Source: Linyphia triangularis (Eukaryota > Arthropoda > Arachnida > Araneae > Linyphiidae). From it: 64,000 nucleotides of DNA. The stretch is taken from contig OZ021722.1 in the NCBI GenBank assembly GCA_963978545.1, positions 13,231,801 through 13,295,800 on the forward strand, in the 5' to 3' direction. A program made the position numbers and the translations under genes. Position 1 is the stretch's first letter, and each line of letters begins with the position of its first letter. Shown here piece by piece: positions 44,421-58,757 of the stretch. The notes below the pieces were generated by a model. It worked only from the letters and a program-made list of their open reading frames with translations. It did not search any database and was not told where the DNA came from.

Positions 44421-45425
44421 AAAACAACCAAATAGCCAAGCGAAATTCATATTTGTATATACCACCGCAAAAGTGTAGCACTTTTCTCATCCAAGGGCAC
44501 TTACTACTAAACCAATTATCTCCTATCGAAATTACCCGGACGGAAACTCAGGCGCCAGACCTCCAAAATATCTCCACCGCAGCGCCACAAATCATTCCCG
44601 CCAAAACCAAAACTTCGCCATATCTCTCCTTAAAAACTGAAACCTTCCGCTTCTCTCTCTCTCCATCACATCATAATAATTACCCAAGATTAAAAAAGAT
44701 CGCCAATTAGTCCATTGCGAAAGTGCGCGCCGTCCGATAGATATTCATACTCCCCCCCCCCCCACCTCTTTTCCCGCCGTTATATCTCCGGCTTCCTCAA
44801 AAGGCAGTTATTAATTTAGCGGAGCCATTCATCATAATTTTATGTCTCAAAGTAGTAAATTGGTTTAGTCAATCAATGGAATTAAGCAATTTTCCTAAAT
44901 GCCTCTCTCTCTCTCTCGCCCCACTTTGTTTGGGGAAGAGGGGATTCACTTTTGGCGGGATGTGTTATTTTTAAAAGGGGGACTTGTGGCGATGGGGAGT
45001 GAAAAGGGGTTTGTTATAATTTGTCGATCTATGCCGAGAAAGTAATTTTGGAGCGGTGATTTTTCGTCAGATAATGCTTTCTTGGAGATGAGAAACTTGA
45101 CTTCACTTGTTACGAAGTTTCTTAATTCGGGACAATCCATCCTTTTAATTGCAGGTGGCTGTTCGAAGCTTGTGTCGTTTCGTTTCAATCTCGGTGCCAT
45201 TTATCATTTTCTGATTACCTAATCTGGCGAAGAATCTCTCAGTGTTGGGTATTTTAAACATGCGCAACCATTACGGAGGTGTGTGTAATTATCTCAAAAT
45301 CTTAAATCAACAATTTAGTACTTGGTCGAGGGAAAATAGAAATAATGATTGGTGGAGGCAGTTTCAATTGCCATGTCCTCAATTTGTATCCCAGTGTGAA
45401 CCATTACCATCTCGAAACCAGCAAC

Positions 45426-45750
45426 TTGGTTTGGGCAATCTAGTGACTTGATTGACAAATTTATGTCTGAATTTACCTTGATTGACCAGTCCAGTGACTA
45501 ATTTTATCAATAGTCTTAATTTACTTAATTTACCTTAATTAACCAATCCAGAAATTTTATTGAGCTTTGCAAAGTAGTATAGACCTAAGCAATAACGGTC
45601 CACATAGTGCCCAATTTTCCTTGATTGACCAATCTAGTGACTTGATTGAAAATCCTGTGCATTAATTTACTTTGATTGACCAATCCAGTGCAAATTTGAG
45701 CAATGGTCTTAATTTACCTTGGATGACCAATCCAGCGACTTGTTCAATGA
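45426..45750. repeat. Degenerate tandem repeat built on TTGATTGACCAATCCAGTGA
   Basis: The core appears at about 45448, 45478, 45533, 45622, 45674 and 45720, usually with TTAATTTACCT before it. Spacing is irregular, so it is an old array. Confidence 0.75.
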
Positions 45751-47821
45751 CAAGGGCTATAAAAGTTTTGGGTTCTATCTAACCATTAGTGTTTTCAATT
45801 TAAATTTATTCTCATCGTTTTCTGAATTATTCAACATCAAAATGTGTCCAACATTTTATGCACACTCTGTATTTACATAATGCGTTAAGGTGACTTGGTA
45901 CTCCTTGTTTTCACAAAAAATTACAAAAGTAAAAATTTTCTATTTTTTTAGTGATCTTTGGAACCTTCTCCTTATTCTGACAAGTTTTTGAGCTCAGCCG
46001 ATAACTGCAACTGCATAACAATTATATTTTTTATGGATTGCTGCAATATTTCCTTTGATGTTTTGAAAGCATTTTTCTTAGTTCGTGTTTTTCGGAATTC
46101 CCACCTTACTCAAAATGCTAAAACTTCAGCAAATATGAATGAATGATTTGAAATTTTTTTTTTGTGTCATTCACCAGATTTATTTGAAAAAAAAGGTGCG
46201 GATTTTTGAATAAAATATAAACTTTTTGCAAATTTAAATGTTGAAAATTATACTTTTTTTACGCTTTTTTTAGCTATAGATATAGTAATTATAGTTTTTC
46301 TCAAAAACTAGTTTACTTATTCAAAATACGATGCCAAAAAATTAAAATACATAACTAGAAACATTTTTTTTTTTTTAAATATCAGGAAAAAACATTGAAA
46401 AATGAAAAAAAAGATAAAATTGGAAATTTTATGATTTTTTTTTTTTAATTTAAAAGTTTTAAAATTTAGAACGCTATATGAACTTTTTTTTAATAACATT
46501 TAGTTATTTCCCAGTAATATTTCCCAATATGTAAAAATTATAGTTTTAGAAGCTGAAATTAAAAAAAAAAAAATAATAATGTTGAGGGTGCCAAGTTCTC
46601 TTAAAAACCAAAGTAGAATGTTTTTTTCCTTCCATAAATATCCGAATCTCGATATTGATTTGTGATTAGTGAATTTAACTTCTAATTATTGATGTAGTTT
46701 AGTTTTTAGAGTTATTTCACAGCTATGTTCCAGAAACTATTTCAGTACTCTTTTACAAATGTATATATATATTTTTATACAAGTAGAGTATTTTATTTTT
46801 ATGGGTTTTTTTTTTCTCTTTTCTTCTTTCTTCTTTTCTTTTTCTATCTATGTCGAATATTACTTTTAAATTTAGCACGAGTAGAAGCAGAAAGAAAATC
46901 TCGTTTCAATTCAAGATTTCAGTTTGAAGCCATATACGAGTCCGATAAAAAGAAAACTTTATTATGTTTTTCCAGGAAAATCACCGAAGTCCTTCAGCGT
47001 TTTTAACTTGTATTTGGGCGTGGTTTTTCAAATCATAAATTAATTCATAAATTTCTCATTTTATCCTACTTTATAAATGTATGATTTTCAACACTTTATG
47101 CCGAAACCAAATCATTTAACTTTTTTAATCACTACAGTGAACCAAAGAAATATGTAAGATTGCAAGTTTTGCTGGCAAAAACTTATTCTCGTCCCCCCCT
47201 TCCCCATCTCCCCACTCCCTCGAACATTTGAATTTAGAAACTTTGGAGCAAGAGGAGAAAACAGTCTTGCAGGAAAGTTAAAATATTGTTTCCTGCTGCC
47301 ATCTAGTGACAAAATATTAAACTTATAGTTTTCCATACCTACAGTGTGTATCTTAGTTTACTATCAAAGCACATAACTTCCGTGTTAAATTTTTATAAAT
47401 GTTACCAAATTTATCATAATAATTCATCTGTTAATTGTGCAACTTGGTAGAAGAGGGATATAAGAGAATAAAAAATATAATAGGACAGTGTATTGGTCCT
47501 ATTTTCTTATATTTATTATTCTTTCAGTTAACCTAAGTGTGTTCTTAAGTTGAGGTTTGACTATGGTAAAAAAATATATATATATATTCCTTATATTATA
47601 TATATTTATTGAAAATTACATGTTCTAAAAGCGTTAAGAATTGATTGTATTTTGTTGTATGCTTTGAAATTTATTATAATAATTCTAGGTGTACAATTGA
47701 TCTGTTTCTACAAAATATTGTGCCCTTGTATTTTAAAGGTTATTACATTTGAGAAAAAAAAAATTAATACAATAACAAAATTTTCATCAATTACAGGATT
47801 GAACATAATGTGATAAATTTT

Positions 47822-48480
47822 TACTTTCAGTTATCCATATGTATACATAGAGTAATGAAAGTATAGCATTCGGTTAAAAAAAAAAATCGATTTTTGTGTG
47901 TCTGTGCGCACGTGGTCAGCATAACTCCCGAACAACTTAGCCTACGATATTCAAATTTGGTGTGCGGTAGTGGTTGTAGCACAGGGACTTACCATTAAGG
48001 TTTTAGTCAAAATCGCGCATGAGCATAAGGTAGCTGCCATTGAAAAAATCATGTTTTTCAGTAATTGCTAAGAAACGGCTATAACGATTTTGTTCAAAAT
48101 CGCTGTGGTAATGCCTCTTAAGGTGTACTAAACATCCCCACCTCCAAAGTTCCAGTAAAAATTACTTTAAAGGCGTAAAAAGTTGAAAAACGAATGCTTT
48201 CACCCAAGAGTTCTCTTTCCTTGAGCATAATTCATCAATGATCGTTTTTTCTCCTCTCCTTAGTTCCACTTATAAGAAAGGATAATATAAGAATTATAGA
48301 TGAGCATATCCCCAAAATCAACATTTTAACATTATTATTATTATTATTATTTTTTTTTTTTTTTTAATATTATTATTTAAAGACCTATATAAGAGTTATC
48401 GGCCATTTTATAAAATATAAAAGTTATCGACCAGGAAAATATAAAAATGGTAAATGACACAAATCCACATCAGTATTATA
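47822..48480 (+). repeat. Dispersed repeat R1, copy 3
   Basis: Same order of landmarks as 5507-6209, from the TACTTTCAG/TGAAAGTA hairpin to CACAAATCCACATCAGTATT. The T-run is ATT-rich here. The CAGGG MITE begins 30 bp later. Confidence 0.88.
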
Positions 48481-48509
48481 ATCTAATTGAAAATTGCGCG
48501 ATGTTCTAT

Positions 48510-48938
48510 CAGGGTTTCCACTCAAATCACAGATTGAAAATCAATGACTTTTCAATGACCTTTAAGGACCCAATTAATGTTTTTAAGGACCTTTGAAAAT
48601 TTGTTTTCAGGCATCATGTCTGCATATAAATTTTTAATAAAGTATATTCTGCCAAAAAAGTTGCAAATTGGTGGATGCGTAATACAAATATGTCGGAAAA
48701 ATCTAATACAGTGCAGATAAGTGGCAGTCACGCGGGGATAGCAAGTTCAAATTGTATTTTTATAAATTTTGCAGTTGGTCACACAACATCTGCAAAAATT
48801 AAGGACTTCTAAGGACCTCTAAGCATTTTCAAGGACTTGTAAGCACCTCTAAGCATTTTCAAGCACTTTCAAGGCCTTGAAAACAAGTTCAAAAATATTA
48901 AGCACTTTTAATGACTTTCAATGACCGTGGGAACCCTG
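48510..48938. mobile_element. MITE with CAGGGTTYCCAC ends and 5-bp target duplication
   Basis: CAGGGTTTCCAC starts the element and CGTGGGAACCCTG ends it, with TCTAT on both sides (48505-48509, 48939-48943). The interior is full of AAGGACTT, AAGCACTT and AATGACTTTCAATGACC words. No transposase was seen; the superfamily is unclear. Confidence 0.85.
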
Positions 48939-48943
48939 TCTAT

Positions 48944-49987
48944 ATCCCAAGTTACACTGGAAGTGTAATTCGTAAAATTCAAATAATTACGTAGTAAAAG
49001 TGTGAGCATTTATCAAGGTTCTTTCTAAGTGATAAGATAAAATTGTTGATTGATTGAAAATGAATGTTTTCTTATTTAGAAATAGGTGTAATTTCTTTAA
49101 AAATTTCTGATAAGAAATTAAAAAAAAAAAATCTTAAAAGAAAAACTTCTTCCAAACTAGTCGCAGGAAATTAAATTATAAAAGGTAACGAACGAAATCT
49201 CATATCAAACGAAAATCGGGAAAAACAACTTACAAAAAGAAAAATCAAAACAACAAGAAAAAATCATGCAAACCTATTCAGAGGTTTTCACAAAAAGAAT
49301 GATTTTTTTTTTATTTATTTTTTTTCAAAAAATTGCTGACGTATCAAAATCCTACCTAGATCTTAAGAAACTCAATTTGCGACTGCCCCCTTCTCACAAA
49401 ACATTAACTACCTCACGAAGCACTTCCTTCAACATTCAAATTAAGTCTTTCTCCCTCTAACATCCAGGCGTAAAGATGAAGAAAATAAAAGCGCTCCCCT
49501 TTTTCAAATCAGACGCTTCACAATGACGTTTTAACGCAACGATAGTTTCTCTCCTCTTCCCCCCCTTTATAGTTTTTTTTCCTTCTCTTTCTTCCATCAC
49601 TAAACTTCTCCCTTTATAGTTTTTTACTCCTTTTAACTTAGTCTTCTTAACTTGGCTCTCAGAGAGTGATCCAGAGGTTTGTTTCCATGCGCTAATTAAG
49701 GGTCGTTATACAAAAAATAAATTTGAAAAAATAAGGGTTTTTTTAATTTTTTTTAGCCCGTTCTTAATGGGAAGGGGAGGTGGTTTAATCAACCGCGGTC
49801 GCTTTAGGTGAGGAGGTTTACAGACGATTTTTTTTCCCCGTCTCTCTTTTTTTATATATATTTCTTTTTTTGGCATTATATTATTGGATACTTCGTAATT
49901 GAAGATTCTCGGAGGTATTTTTTGATGCGTTACAATTATCATTATGCGTTGTTGGGGAGAAGCATATAAAATAGGGAGTGGGGCTGT

Positions 49988-50026
<39 letters not shown>

Positions 50027-50375
50027 AAATCGAAAGCTTTTAAGATAATGCTCAGATAATTGCTGAAAGTAAGGCAGTATCAGAGCCTTGTCTTAAAAGA
50101 TGTGTAGGATATTTATAAAAGTATTAAGAAATATTTTTAAAAAAAATCAAAAGTTAAAATATTACTACAATTATATTTATGCATACTTGTACTTTTTAAA
50201 AAACTACAATATATCTGTCAAAGTTATAAATGTATTTTAATACATAATATTATGTATCTTGTTTGACATTATGTATTAAAATATTATTGGTTACAGATTT
50301 TTGGTAGCAATTTTATGAATTATAAATTTAATGTCATTACTTAATAATTATAATTAATAATAATAATTTGTAATG
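48944..50375. other. No gene seen
   Basis: AT-rich; a T30+ run lies at 49989-50020. Pyrimidine-rich block 49480-49640. Confidence 0.5.
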
Positions 50376-50720
50376 CCATGAATAATTTAATATTGTGTAT
50401 GAATAATTTATTATTAATTATGAATAGTTTAACTTTATTGATGAATAATTTAATATTATTGATGAATAATTTAATATTATTAATGAATAATTTAATATTA
50501 TTAATGAATAATTTAATATTGTGTATGAATAATTTAATATTGTGTATGAATAATTTAATATTGTGTATGAATAATTTAATATTGTGTATGAATAATTTAT
50601 AATTATTGCTGAATAACTTAATATAGTGTTTGAATAATTTATTATATTTATATGAGTGATTAGTATCACTTATGAATATTACGATATTATTTATGAATAA
50701 TAAAATATATTCATGAATAA
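50376..50720. repeat. 21-bp minisatellite, about 16 units
   Basis: The unit is built from ATGAATAATTTAAT plus ATTGTGT or ATTATTG. Because 21 is a multiple of three, open frames run through it on both strands (MNNLIL repeats); they are artefacts. Confidence 0.95.
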
Positions 50721-51864
50721 TTTAATATTATTTCCCTTTAACTTAAGTTAAAGGAATTAGTCTAATTTAAAACGTTCATAGTTCAAAACCAATTGCACTG
50801 GAATAGCCTTTGAGCATTAGAAACTAATATTTCATTAGATTACGCATTTAGACGACATTATCATTGGCAAAGTACCAGACAGTTCACTGGTTTCATAACT
50901 ATATATATATCTCTATTTTAGAGTAAAAACTCGCACAACTTGAATTGAAATCGAATATCTAACTTTTTTTTTGACTTGTGACCGAAACATTCTCCTAAAA
51001 ATGATAAACAAATATTTTATCTAGCCCCCCCTCCCCAAGAAAAAGCTTATCGGAATCAAGCCAGCAAATAACATTTCCCTGGGGTCAAATTTCGTAATTC
51101 GGGCAGCCACAAAAAACACTCCTCTCCAAAATAGATAAACAAACTATGTGGAAAAACTGGACAGCAAAATCCCATTTTTTTTTTGTTATTTATTTATCCA
51201 TTTATTTAATCTTGCATACGGGGCCAGAGAAAAGGAGCCAAGGCAACCCGAAACCGACGTCAATTTCCTCTATGGAAATGGCCCTGGAGCTTTTACCGTC
51301 CTTTTTCTATTATTTTAAATGTTTCCCCATGATTGGGTAGCATGACATTTTATTGGAGTGGCCGAAATGCTCTCTTTCCTCCCCCCCACCCCCACCCCCA
51401 CCTTATGTATGCGTGTGTTCCATCAAGAGATGAGGTTTCCTGCCCTAACGTACGTGGGAAAAAAACAGATGCCTTCGAGAGCGGCTTTTCCCCCTGACCA
51501 CTCGAAAATAGCGGAGGAGGGGAAAAATTCGCCAGATATTGCGATTTGACAGTGGACAGGAGACGGGTTGCTGGTTGGCGATAATAGCGCTCTTTTGGCG
51601 TCGGTGTCACTTTAACTGAATAGTTTAGTTTTCTCGGTTATATTATTTTTTTGAACTGTTGAAGAAAATTTGGTTTGAGGATAACTAAAGGATATGAGTA
51701 GTAGTTTTGCTTTAAATAAAAGTATAATATAAAATTTAAGAACTAATTTCATTATTGGAGTTATAAAGGACAATACTACTGTCGCTGATGCGATTCTATT
51801 AACCATGCTATTCCTATGTAAATAAAATCTTAATATCCATTTTTTTATTATTGGTTTTTAAATT

Positions 51865-52085
51865 GAAATATTTAATGAAGTAAAATATTTAATTAGGTAA
51901 AATATTTAATTAAATAAAATATTTAATAAGTTAAATATTTAATTAGTTAAAATAAGTAATTTATTAAAATATTTTAATAGTTAAAATGTTTAATGAATTA
52001 AAATATGAAATTGATTAAAATTTAATGAATTAAAATATTTCATTTATCGAAATATTTAATTCCTTAAAATATTTTACTGGCATAC
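51865..52085. repeat. AT-rich tandem words (AAAATATTTAATTA)
   Basis: Repeats of AAAATATTTAAT with variable spacers of 3-8 bp fill this stretch. Confidence 0.7.
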
Positions 52086-53159
52086 GCCATTTAAAAGTGC
52101 TGATATTTTAAAATTATGAAGCAATTGAAAATGTAATAAAAACTCTTTTCAAACTATGAGACAGTTCAAAAGAAAATTCGTCAAAATAATATCCCCATCC
52201 ATTTCTACAACAAGTATAAAAATCAGCCTTGTCCTTAAATTAAACATCATTGGCATCAAAATATATTTTTAACAAAAAAAGTTTTTTTATAGCGTTTGTA
52301 TGTTTAGTACCATAGGAATCAAATTACATTACGAATTAAAGTAGTGGTTCAATAATCTAGTCACTTTTTGAAGAATTTTTTTTCCAGGTAATTTTCTTCA
52401 GTTTAACGTCATATATGATTTCCCCTGATTTCTATGACAGCTACTTAAGAAAAACTGAGCCTATTTTGCCAGTATCAAATTAAACAATCTGTAAGATTGA
52501 AAACATTGTATGTCATGTTCACATCTCAAAGTTTGAAATCACCGATAGATAAAAATCCAGTTAACTAAAAATATTTTCTAATAATCAATTTCCATTCTTC
52601 CAAAAACAAATGCATTCTCAATCTTCAATTCGTAAATATTACTTTTTGATTTCAGTTACTTTCGCTTCCAGTAAAAGGATCGATCTTTGAATGCATAACT
52701 TCAATTCAAATTCAAAATTTCAAGTTTTTTTTTTTTTTTTTTTTGTACTGTAAAAAATCTCATATCTGGAATTTGAAGGTTGACTGTATTCGAACGAGCA
52801 AAATCGGTTTTTTCTGAAATATTTCTTTCTATTCCTTTATTATGATATTCCTCTCTTATAAATAAAATATTTCCATTCTTAAAACTACATCAACATTTAA
52901 AAACTTCCAGTGTATTTTATCCAGTATTGAACCAGATCGGTATCAAACGTTTTACTTCGTGACTGACCAATATCAGCCGGTACTGTCCAAACTTGTTTTA
53001 CTAACTGGATAATTTGTATTCAAGAACGACAAATACTATACTTCAATTTAGAACTATGTTTTTTTAATTGTTCCAAATATAATTTTTGATGAGTGAAATA
53101 TTTCCAGAAATTATAAAAGAGGCATTTTTTTAAATGAAATAAAATGGAATAGAAAATTA

Positions 53160-53710
53160 TATGTCGATGACGGGAAAGTCTGCCAATCTCTTAATTAACC
53201 CTCTTCCCGTCATCCAATCTATTGCCTAATTTACCCCTTTGCCGTCATCCACTTATGCATTCTATCACATTTTGGTGGCTGTCACTTTCACTAAAATGTC
53301 GATTTTGCTGAATATCTATAAACCAACTTGCCATCATCCAATCGAGCTGAAATAGCATTTAACCAAACATTGAACAAACTCTTTCTCGTTGCCAAAATTA
53401 TCTAAATAAATAAATAATAAAATTGTTATTAATCAGAATTAATAAAGATATTTGGATTATGAGTGCATGAATTCGTATTCATTTTAAAGAATACATTTTG
53501 AAAAGTAGTTTACCGCATATTTTACTGATAGAGATGCTAAAATGTAATATTTAAAATTAGATGCCAACACTAACCACACGTTAGCAACAGAAACGGCGCG
53601 GCGCTGTGTTAATGAATATAAAAACTGGGAATACATATAAAGGATTTATATTAATAACTATTCTTTTTTTTATGAATTATATTTTTTAGTTTGTTTAGCA
53701 GAATAGTTCA
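53160..53710 (+). repeat. Dispersed repeat R2, copy 1
   Basis: Shares with 60890-61410, in the same order, GTCATCCAATC, CATTCTATCA, AAACCAACTTGCC, AAATAGCATTTAACC, AACATTGAA, TTAATGAATATAAAAA and AAAGGATTTATAT. Non-coding, class unknown. Confidence 0.85.
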
Positions 53711-54959
53711 AATTCAACCAAAAAAATGCAAAATAGAAATCCGATTCTTGGCGACGATTTTTCCCGTTTTCGTAACACATGACGCCGTTCCGGCAACCCT
53801 TGAAGCGGGTCCTGTACCACAATTTATTGCTCCACGTGACCGCTCTCCCGGAAATGAGGGTCGCTACTTCCGTCAGGTTGGTTTTCCATCATGCCCACTG
53901 CGTCCATACTCGTAAAAGTTGGCGTCGGGGGGGGGGGGGGGGGGGACTAAAAAATATATGTTTCTCCGAAATAAATAAACGAAAAAAAGGGGTGAAAAAG
54001 CCGCTTTATTCTCAACCTGGAAAAATATATGTGTGGGACCCCAAAAAAATGATTTAGGATATTTCACAATCGTTCCTGGAAGCGCGTAAATGGCTGTTGC
54101 GAAGGATTTTTCCACTTTAAGAACACACGGAAAATGTAATAAACACGTTAAAGTGGAATTTTGAATTTGAATGAAAAGTATAAACGTGGACCACTACAGT
54201 AAAGCCTCAACTTAACAATAACCATATTACTGTTATATATTACTTCCTGTTTTAGTTTACCGTTTTAGTTTCTATAATTTCATTATTTCAAAAAATGGCA
54301 AGTTTGGCGATATTTTTGTCGATAATTTTTATATTTGCAAAAAAAAAAATAGACTTATATAAAGATAGTCAAAATTTTACAACAATTTAAATTTTATATA
54401 TATATCAATTAAAATAACACTTTTTTTTTTAAATTCTTTTGAAAATTTAAATTGTAAAATTTTTACTATCGTTATAAAAGTTCTAAACCTATAGTTCAAT
54501 TTACAATTTTTAGTCTTAAAAGTTATACAGAATTATAAATTAAATTATCTTTTTAGTTTTTCATAAACATCGTTAGAATTTTTGTTTAAAAAGTTGACTC
54601 CAAAACTTCAAATGATATTTCGTTGATTTTCTTTTTAAAATAGAGCATTTTCTTAAAAACCGAAAGTATGTATTAAAAAAATACTCGTAAATATTTTCAT
54701 GCATTTATAATATACAGTTTTAGAGTTATGTCAATTCAAACTTCAAAGATGGGAAGAATATCATCACCAAGAAAACTAGATGTAAAGTTTTGGAATATCA
54801 TGGTTGCGTAACATCTATCATGGTGATAATTGCTCAATTTTGATAGTTGTAATTCTGGTAGAGATTAACTTATTCAACTCAGATCTCTATATTATGTTGT
54901 CACATGCCACCTTAAATAAAGCTTGTAAGGAATATTTGTATGACACTTGATAGAAATTC

Positions 54960-55008
<49 letters not shown>

Positions 55009-58000
55009 TAAAGCGTGCACATGCCAAGGGCTTCACTTTTAAAAAATTTTAAGCAACATATAAATAAAGCTTACTTTAAGGAATCTTAAATCTCCTTACT
55101 TTAACGCTATTTTCTTTTTTCAAATGTCTTTACGAACAAATATTACCTTTTCCTAAGTATTTATCGAACATTTTACTTTTTAACCTTTTTTACATATGTA
55201 TAATTAAAATAATTATAATATTTTTATAAAAAATTTAAAAAAAATCAAAATTAAAAATCTATATTTTTATTTATTTCTAAGAAACTTGATTCCGAGTATG
55301 GATAAGTATTAAATTTTGGATGTGCCAATTATTTAAAAAAAAAAATCAGTGTTACAAGTTGATTTTAACGAAAATGTGGATGAAAAGATCATTTTAACGG
55401 ATGGATGAAATTCGTTCCGATTGTTTAAAAAAGATTTAAATGTAACCATTTATTTTAGATACACAAACAAAACACAATTCTTTAGTCTTACATTACGCTC
55501 TAACCCCCCCCCCCCCCAAAAAAAAAAAAAAAAAAAACTCCCCTCTATGCATAATCAAAAGCCACTAACTTTCACGACATTCCATCTCAAAAACAGATTT
55601 CGAAAAGTCCATATAATTCCCCAAATCTCTAGAAGGCAATTTGTTCCAAAAGGGTTGCCATTCCACCTTCACGTTATATTGAACGAATCCCCTACCCCCC
55701 CCCCCCCAAAAAAAAAAACTTCGGACACGTAAAGGACCCCGCGCAGGGGATTTCAATAAAAGGAAAGTCGCCACCAAAAAATTCATTGAATTTTCGGTGT
55801 CGACTCTTACGCTGGCGTTTTCCAATATACCTCACTACAAAACTCGAGATGGAGAAGGGGGGGGGGGTGTGAAAAAAATAAAATCTGGTCATCCGTCGGC
55901 AGATATTACCCCCCCCCCCCCACTCTTCTCCCTTTTCGCAAGGTGACACCTACCAGAACCAATAAATGCTACCAATATCATTTGGTTGTGCCTCCCCTTC
56001 TAACTCCCCGTAGCAAAAGACTTATGCAAGGCGAGGGCACTGTGACCGTTTCTTGACTGTCTGTCTCCGTCTTCGAGGATTTTTTTTTTTTTTTTTTTTG
56101 GATTGGAAAGTTTGCGTTAGCCGCGACCAACTTCTCAATATTGTTCCTTCTCTTCTCTTTGCTTGACGTTTCCTTGTTTGTGCTCGGAATTGCAGGTGTT
56201 TATAGTTGGGATGTAAAATCTCGTTTTTAGAAGTAACGCGGGGGAAATGTAATATAAACTGGGGCTTTGGTATATTTCTTGAAATAGAGACCTAGTCTGA
56301 AGAGAGGAATGTGTAGAAGAAAATGCTGGTTAAACATGCATTTACGATAGAGGTATGTAATATGTTGTATATATTGTGTATGAGATTTATATTTATAAAT
56401 ATATATTGGTATTTATGAGATAAATACATTTGGGTTTTTATCCTTTCTTAAAGTCTACCTAGAAGGTTGAAGGCCACCTGGAAGAACGACTTTTTTGCGA
56501 ATTTAGAATTGGGCGTTTGTGCTTCAATTTCAAAGAATGCATGATCCAAAACTTACAGTACATCTTTAATTGATCTATCCGTGGAAATGTAGTCATTTAT
56601 GATCGAAGCAACGTGTTAATCCCAGATAAATCTTTTTTAAAGAATTATTACGTTTGACATTAGATTTTTTCGAAGTTAGAATGGAAATAAAATTCGGATT
56701 TGTAAGTGGTAGGCCAGTAGGGTGTAACCATATTCCACTTATATACTCTGTTAAGGGATTTTTTATTTATAAATGGAGGTAGGAGGCAAACAATATTTTA
56801 AGTAATACAAAAATGTTGGCATTATTTTCAGTATATGTAAATAGCTGTCATTATTGATCTCTTTTTATAACATTTTTACTAAATAATCCCCTTTCAATGA
56901 CAGTAAATCAAAAAATAATCTGTCCCATTTCCCGAAGTAAATTTTTCTAGATAGGCCATAGCTCATTTAGCCTTACAAAGCAACAACAAAAAAATTGCCA
57001 GTCAAAGATTACTTATTCCATAGTCTTGCAACAAAACATCAAAATGCCTCTTCAACACATTCAGAAAACCATTAAAGGCAATTTTCTCTAAATTGTATAT
57101 CTTTAAATATCAATACAGTTAACCTCCACCACGTACCAAAGCTCTAAACAAACAGCTTACCTTTAATGAACAATGAGAGAGAGGGAAAAATACTCATTTC
57201 AAATCTAGCCGTATCGCTCTTGCCCCTGTCAAGGTACTTAGAAATAAGGAAGGAAAAGAAGAAAATATCGAACGAGCTTCAGACACAATTATCCTTTCTG
57301 CTTGCAGGGTGCCATCAAGATCAGTCGGGCATGATCCAGATAAATTGCCACATCGACCTCCCTAATGCAGATTCAGACTTTTATCTCCGCCATTAAAAGT
57401 TCAAACTTTCCATTTGGTGAAGATTACCCTACCACTTTTCCCGTTCCTGGCGACTTAAAGAAATAACGACTGCGCTATAAATATTATTCTCTTGGTCCCA
57501 TCCTTATTCTGGCGGTGCCTGGTGATTGGGGGTAGATCTCAAAAAAACGCAAGCATCGTCGGCAATAAAGCTTTAATATCTCGCCAAATCCGCCTGGTGA
57601 CTTGCTGTTGCTCGATTCTGGGGGATTTCTTTGGATGGCACTCTTGTAATCAAGATCTTCAGACAGATAGCAGTTGGTAGTGGCGTGCTTTCGTTGAAGG
57701 TTTTAATAAGACGTCGATTGAGGGTTAGCCTAAATTGCGTGTAGTGCTTCGACGTGCGAGTTGGTATCGTTGTTTAGGCGATACATCGAAGAATAATTTT
57801 ATAAAGGTTGCAATGTTGATTGTATATTGTATACTGTTCAATCTAATATAAATATGTTGATTGTATATTTATATTAGATTGAAGGAATTTTTTTTTTCTT
57901 CTAATACAATGCAAGGTGATGTTGGAACCAATGATATATTTAAATGAAAACTTTCAACAACAAGAAATAATAATATCTGTTACTAAGACTTTAAAAGACT

Positions 58001-58102
58001 AATAAAAAAAGTGTTTATAAATAACCATATGACTCCAAAGGATTTAAATCACTTTTATTGCGACAATTATTTAACATCGTTCGTTTAGAGATGCCCATTA
58101 AC
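53711..58102. other. Mostly non-repetitive, no gene seen
   Basis: Holds an 18-bp G run (53929), C-then-A homopolymer pairs (55504-55537, 55694-55717) and GC-richer islands at 53740-53930, 55540-56230 and 57170-57720. Frames in these islands are interrupted and unlike known proteins. They could be regulatory DNA or unrecognised exons. Confidence 0.4.
54964..55006. repeat. (AT)n dinucleotide repeat
   Basis: About 21 uninterrupted AT units. Confidence 0.97.
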
Positions 58103-58118
58103 GTTTTATATGATAGAG

Positions 58119-58299
58119 TTGGTTGGTTGTTTTCAGATTATCTGGCGCCGTCAGCAACACGAGGGCTATAATGCGTCGAAACATTCGTCATTAGACAAGC
58201 CAACATACATTTACAAACACCCATGCCTAACACAGGACTCGAACCCGCAACCTCGCGGTTTAGAAGCTAGTACGCTAACCACTATACCGTTTGGTCGGC
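58119..58299 (-). mobile_element. SINE-A copy 12
   Basis: Full-length. Flanks 58103-58118 and 58300-58315 agree at 13 of 16 positions, both ending GATAGAG, so the copy is somewhat older. Confidence 0.93.
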
Positions 58300-58757
58300 G
58301 TATTATTCGATAGAGTATTTAGATGAAAGCATCGGCATCAGTGCATGTGACAGATAAAAGTTTGAAACATGAAAAGCAGTGTTTTATAATAACCATGACA
58401 TTATATACTCTAAAATTTTTATATGAACTGTTGCCGTGAGTCAAAAACTGAAATACCTCAAAGGGCGTGGTTCGAAAATGTTACACGCTTAAAATTCATG
58501 CACGGACAAAAATTTGTTTTCATTAAGGAACTGTTTAGAAATTTTATGGAGCGGATATACTGCATGGCAACAAATAAATTGCACAAATGGCCCTAATAGT
58601 GTTGGCAATTGCCATAAATAAATTGTATAATTAGTATTGATAAATGTTTAGTTATAAATAACCGTTTTAATTATCCTGTCAATAAAGGTAATACAAATAA
58701 GGTGATAGATTATAAGAGATGTTGATAGGAGCAGCATATTAGTTCCGTCGAAACTTG

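Noticed and set aside
44399..44710. 103-residue frame overlapping repeat R3
   Set aside because: Starts inside a dispersed repeat and has no family resemblance.
50378..50669. Heptapeptide repeat frames on both strands (MNNLIL and NYSYTIL)
   Set aside because: A 21-bp tandem repeat keeps every frame open; no start context, splice signal or known protein.
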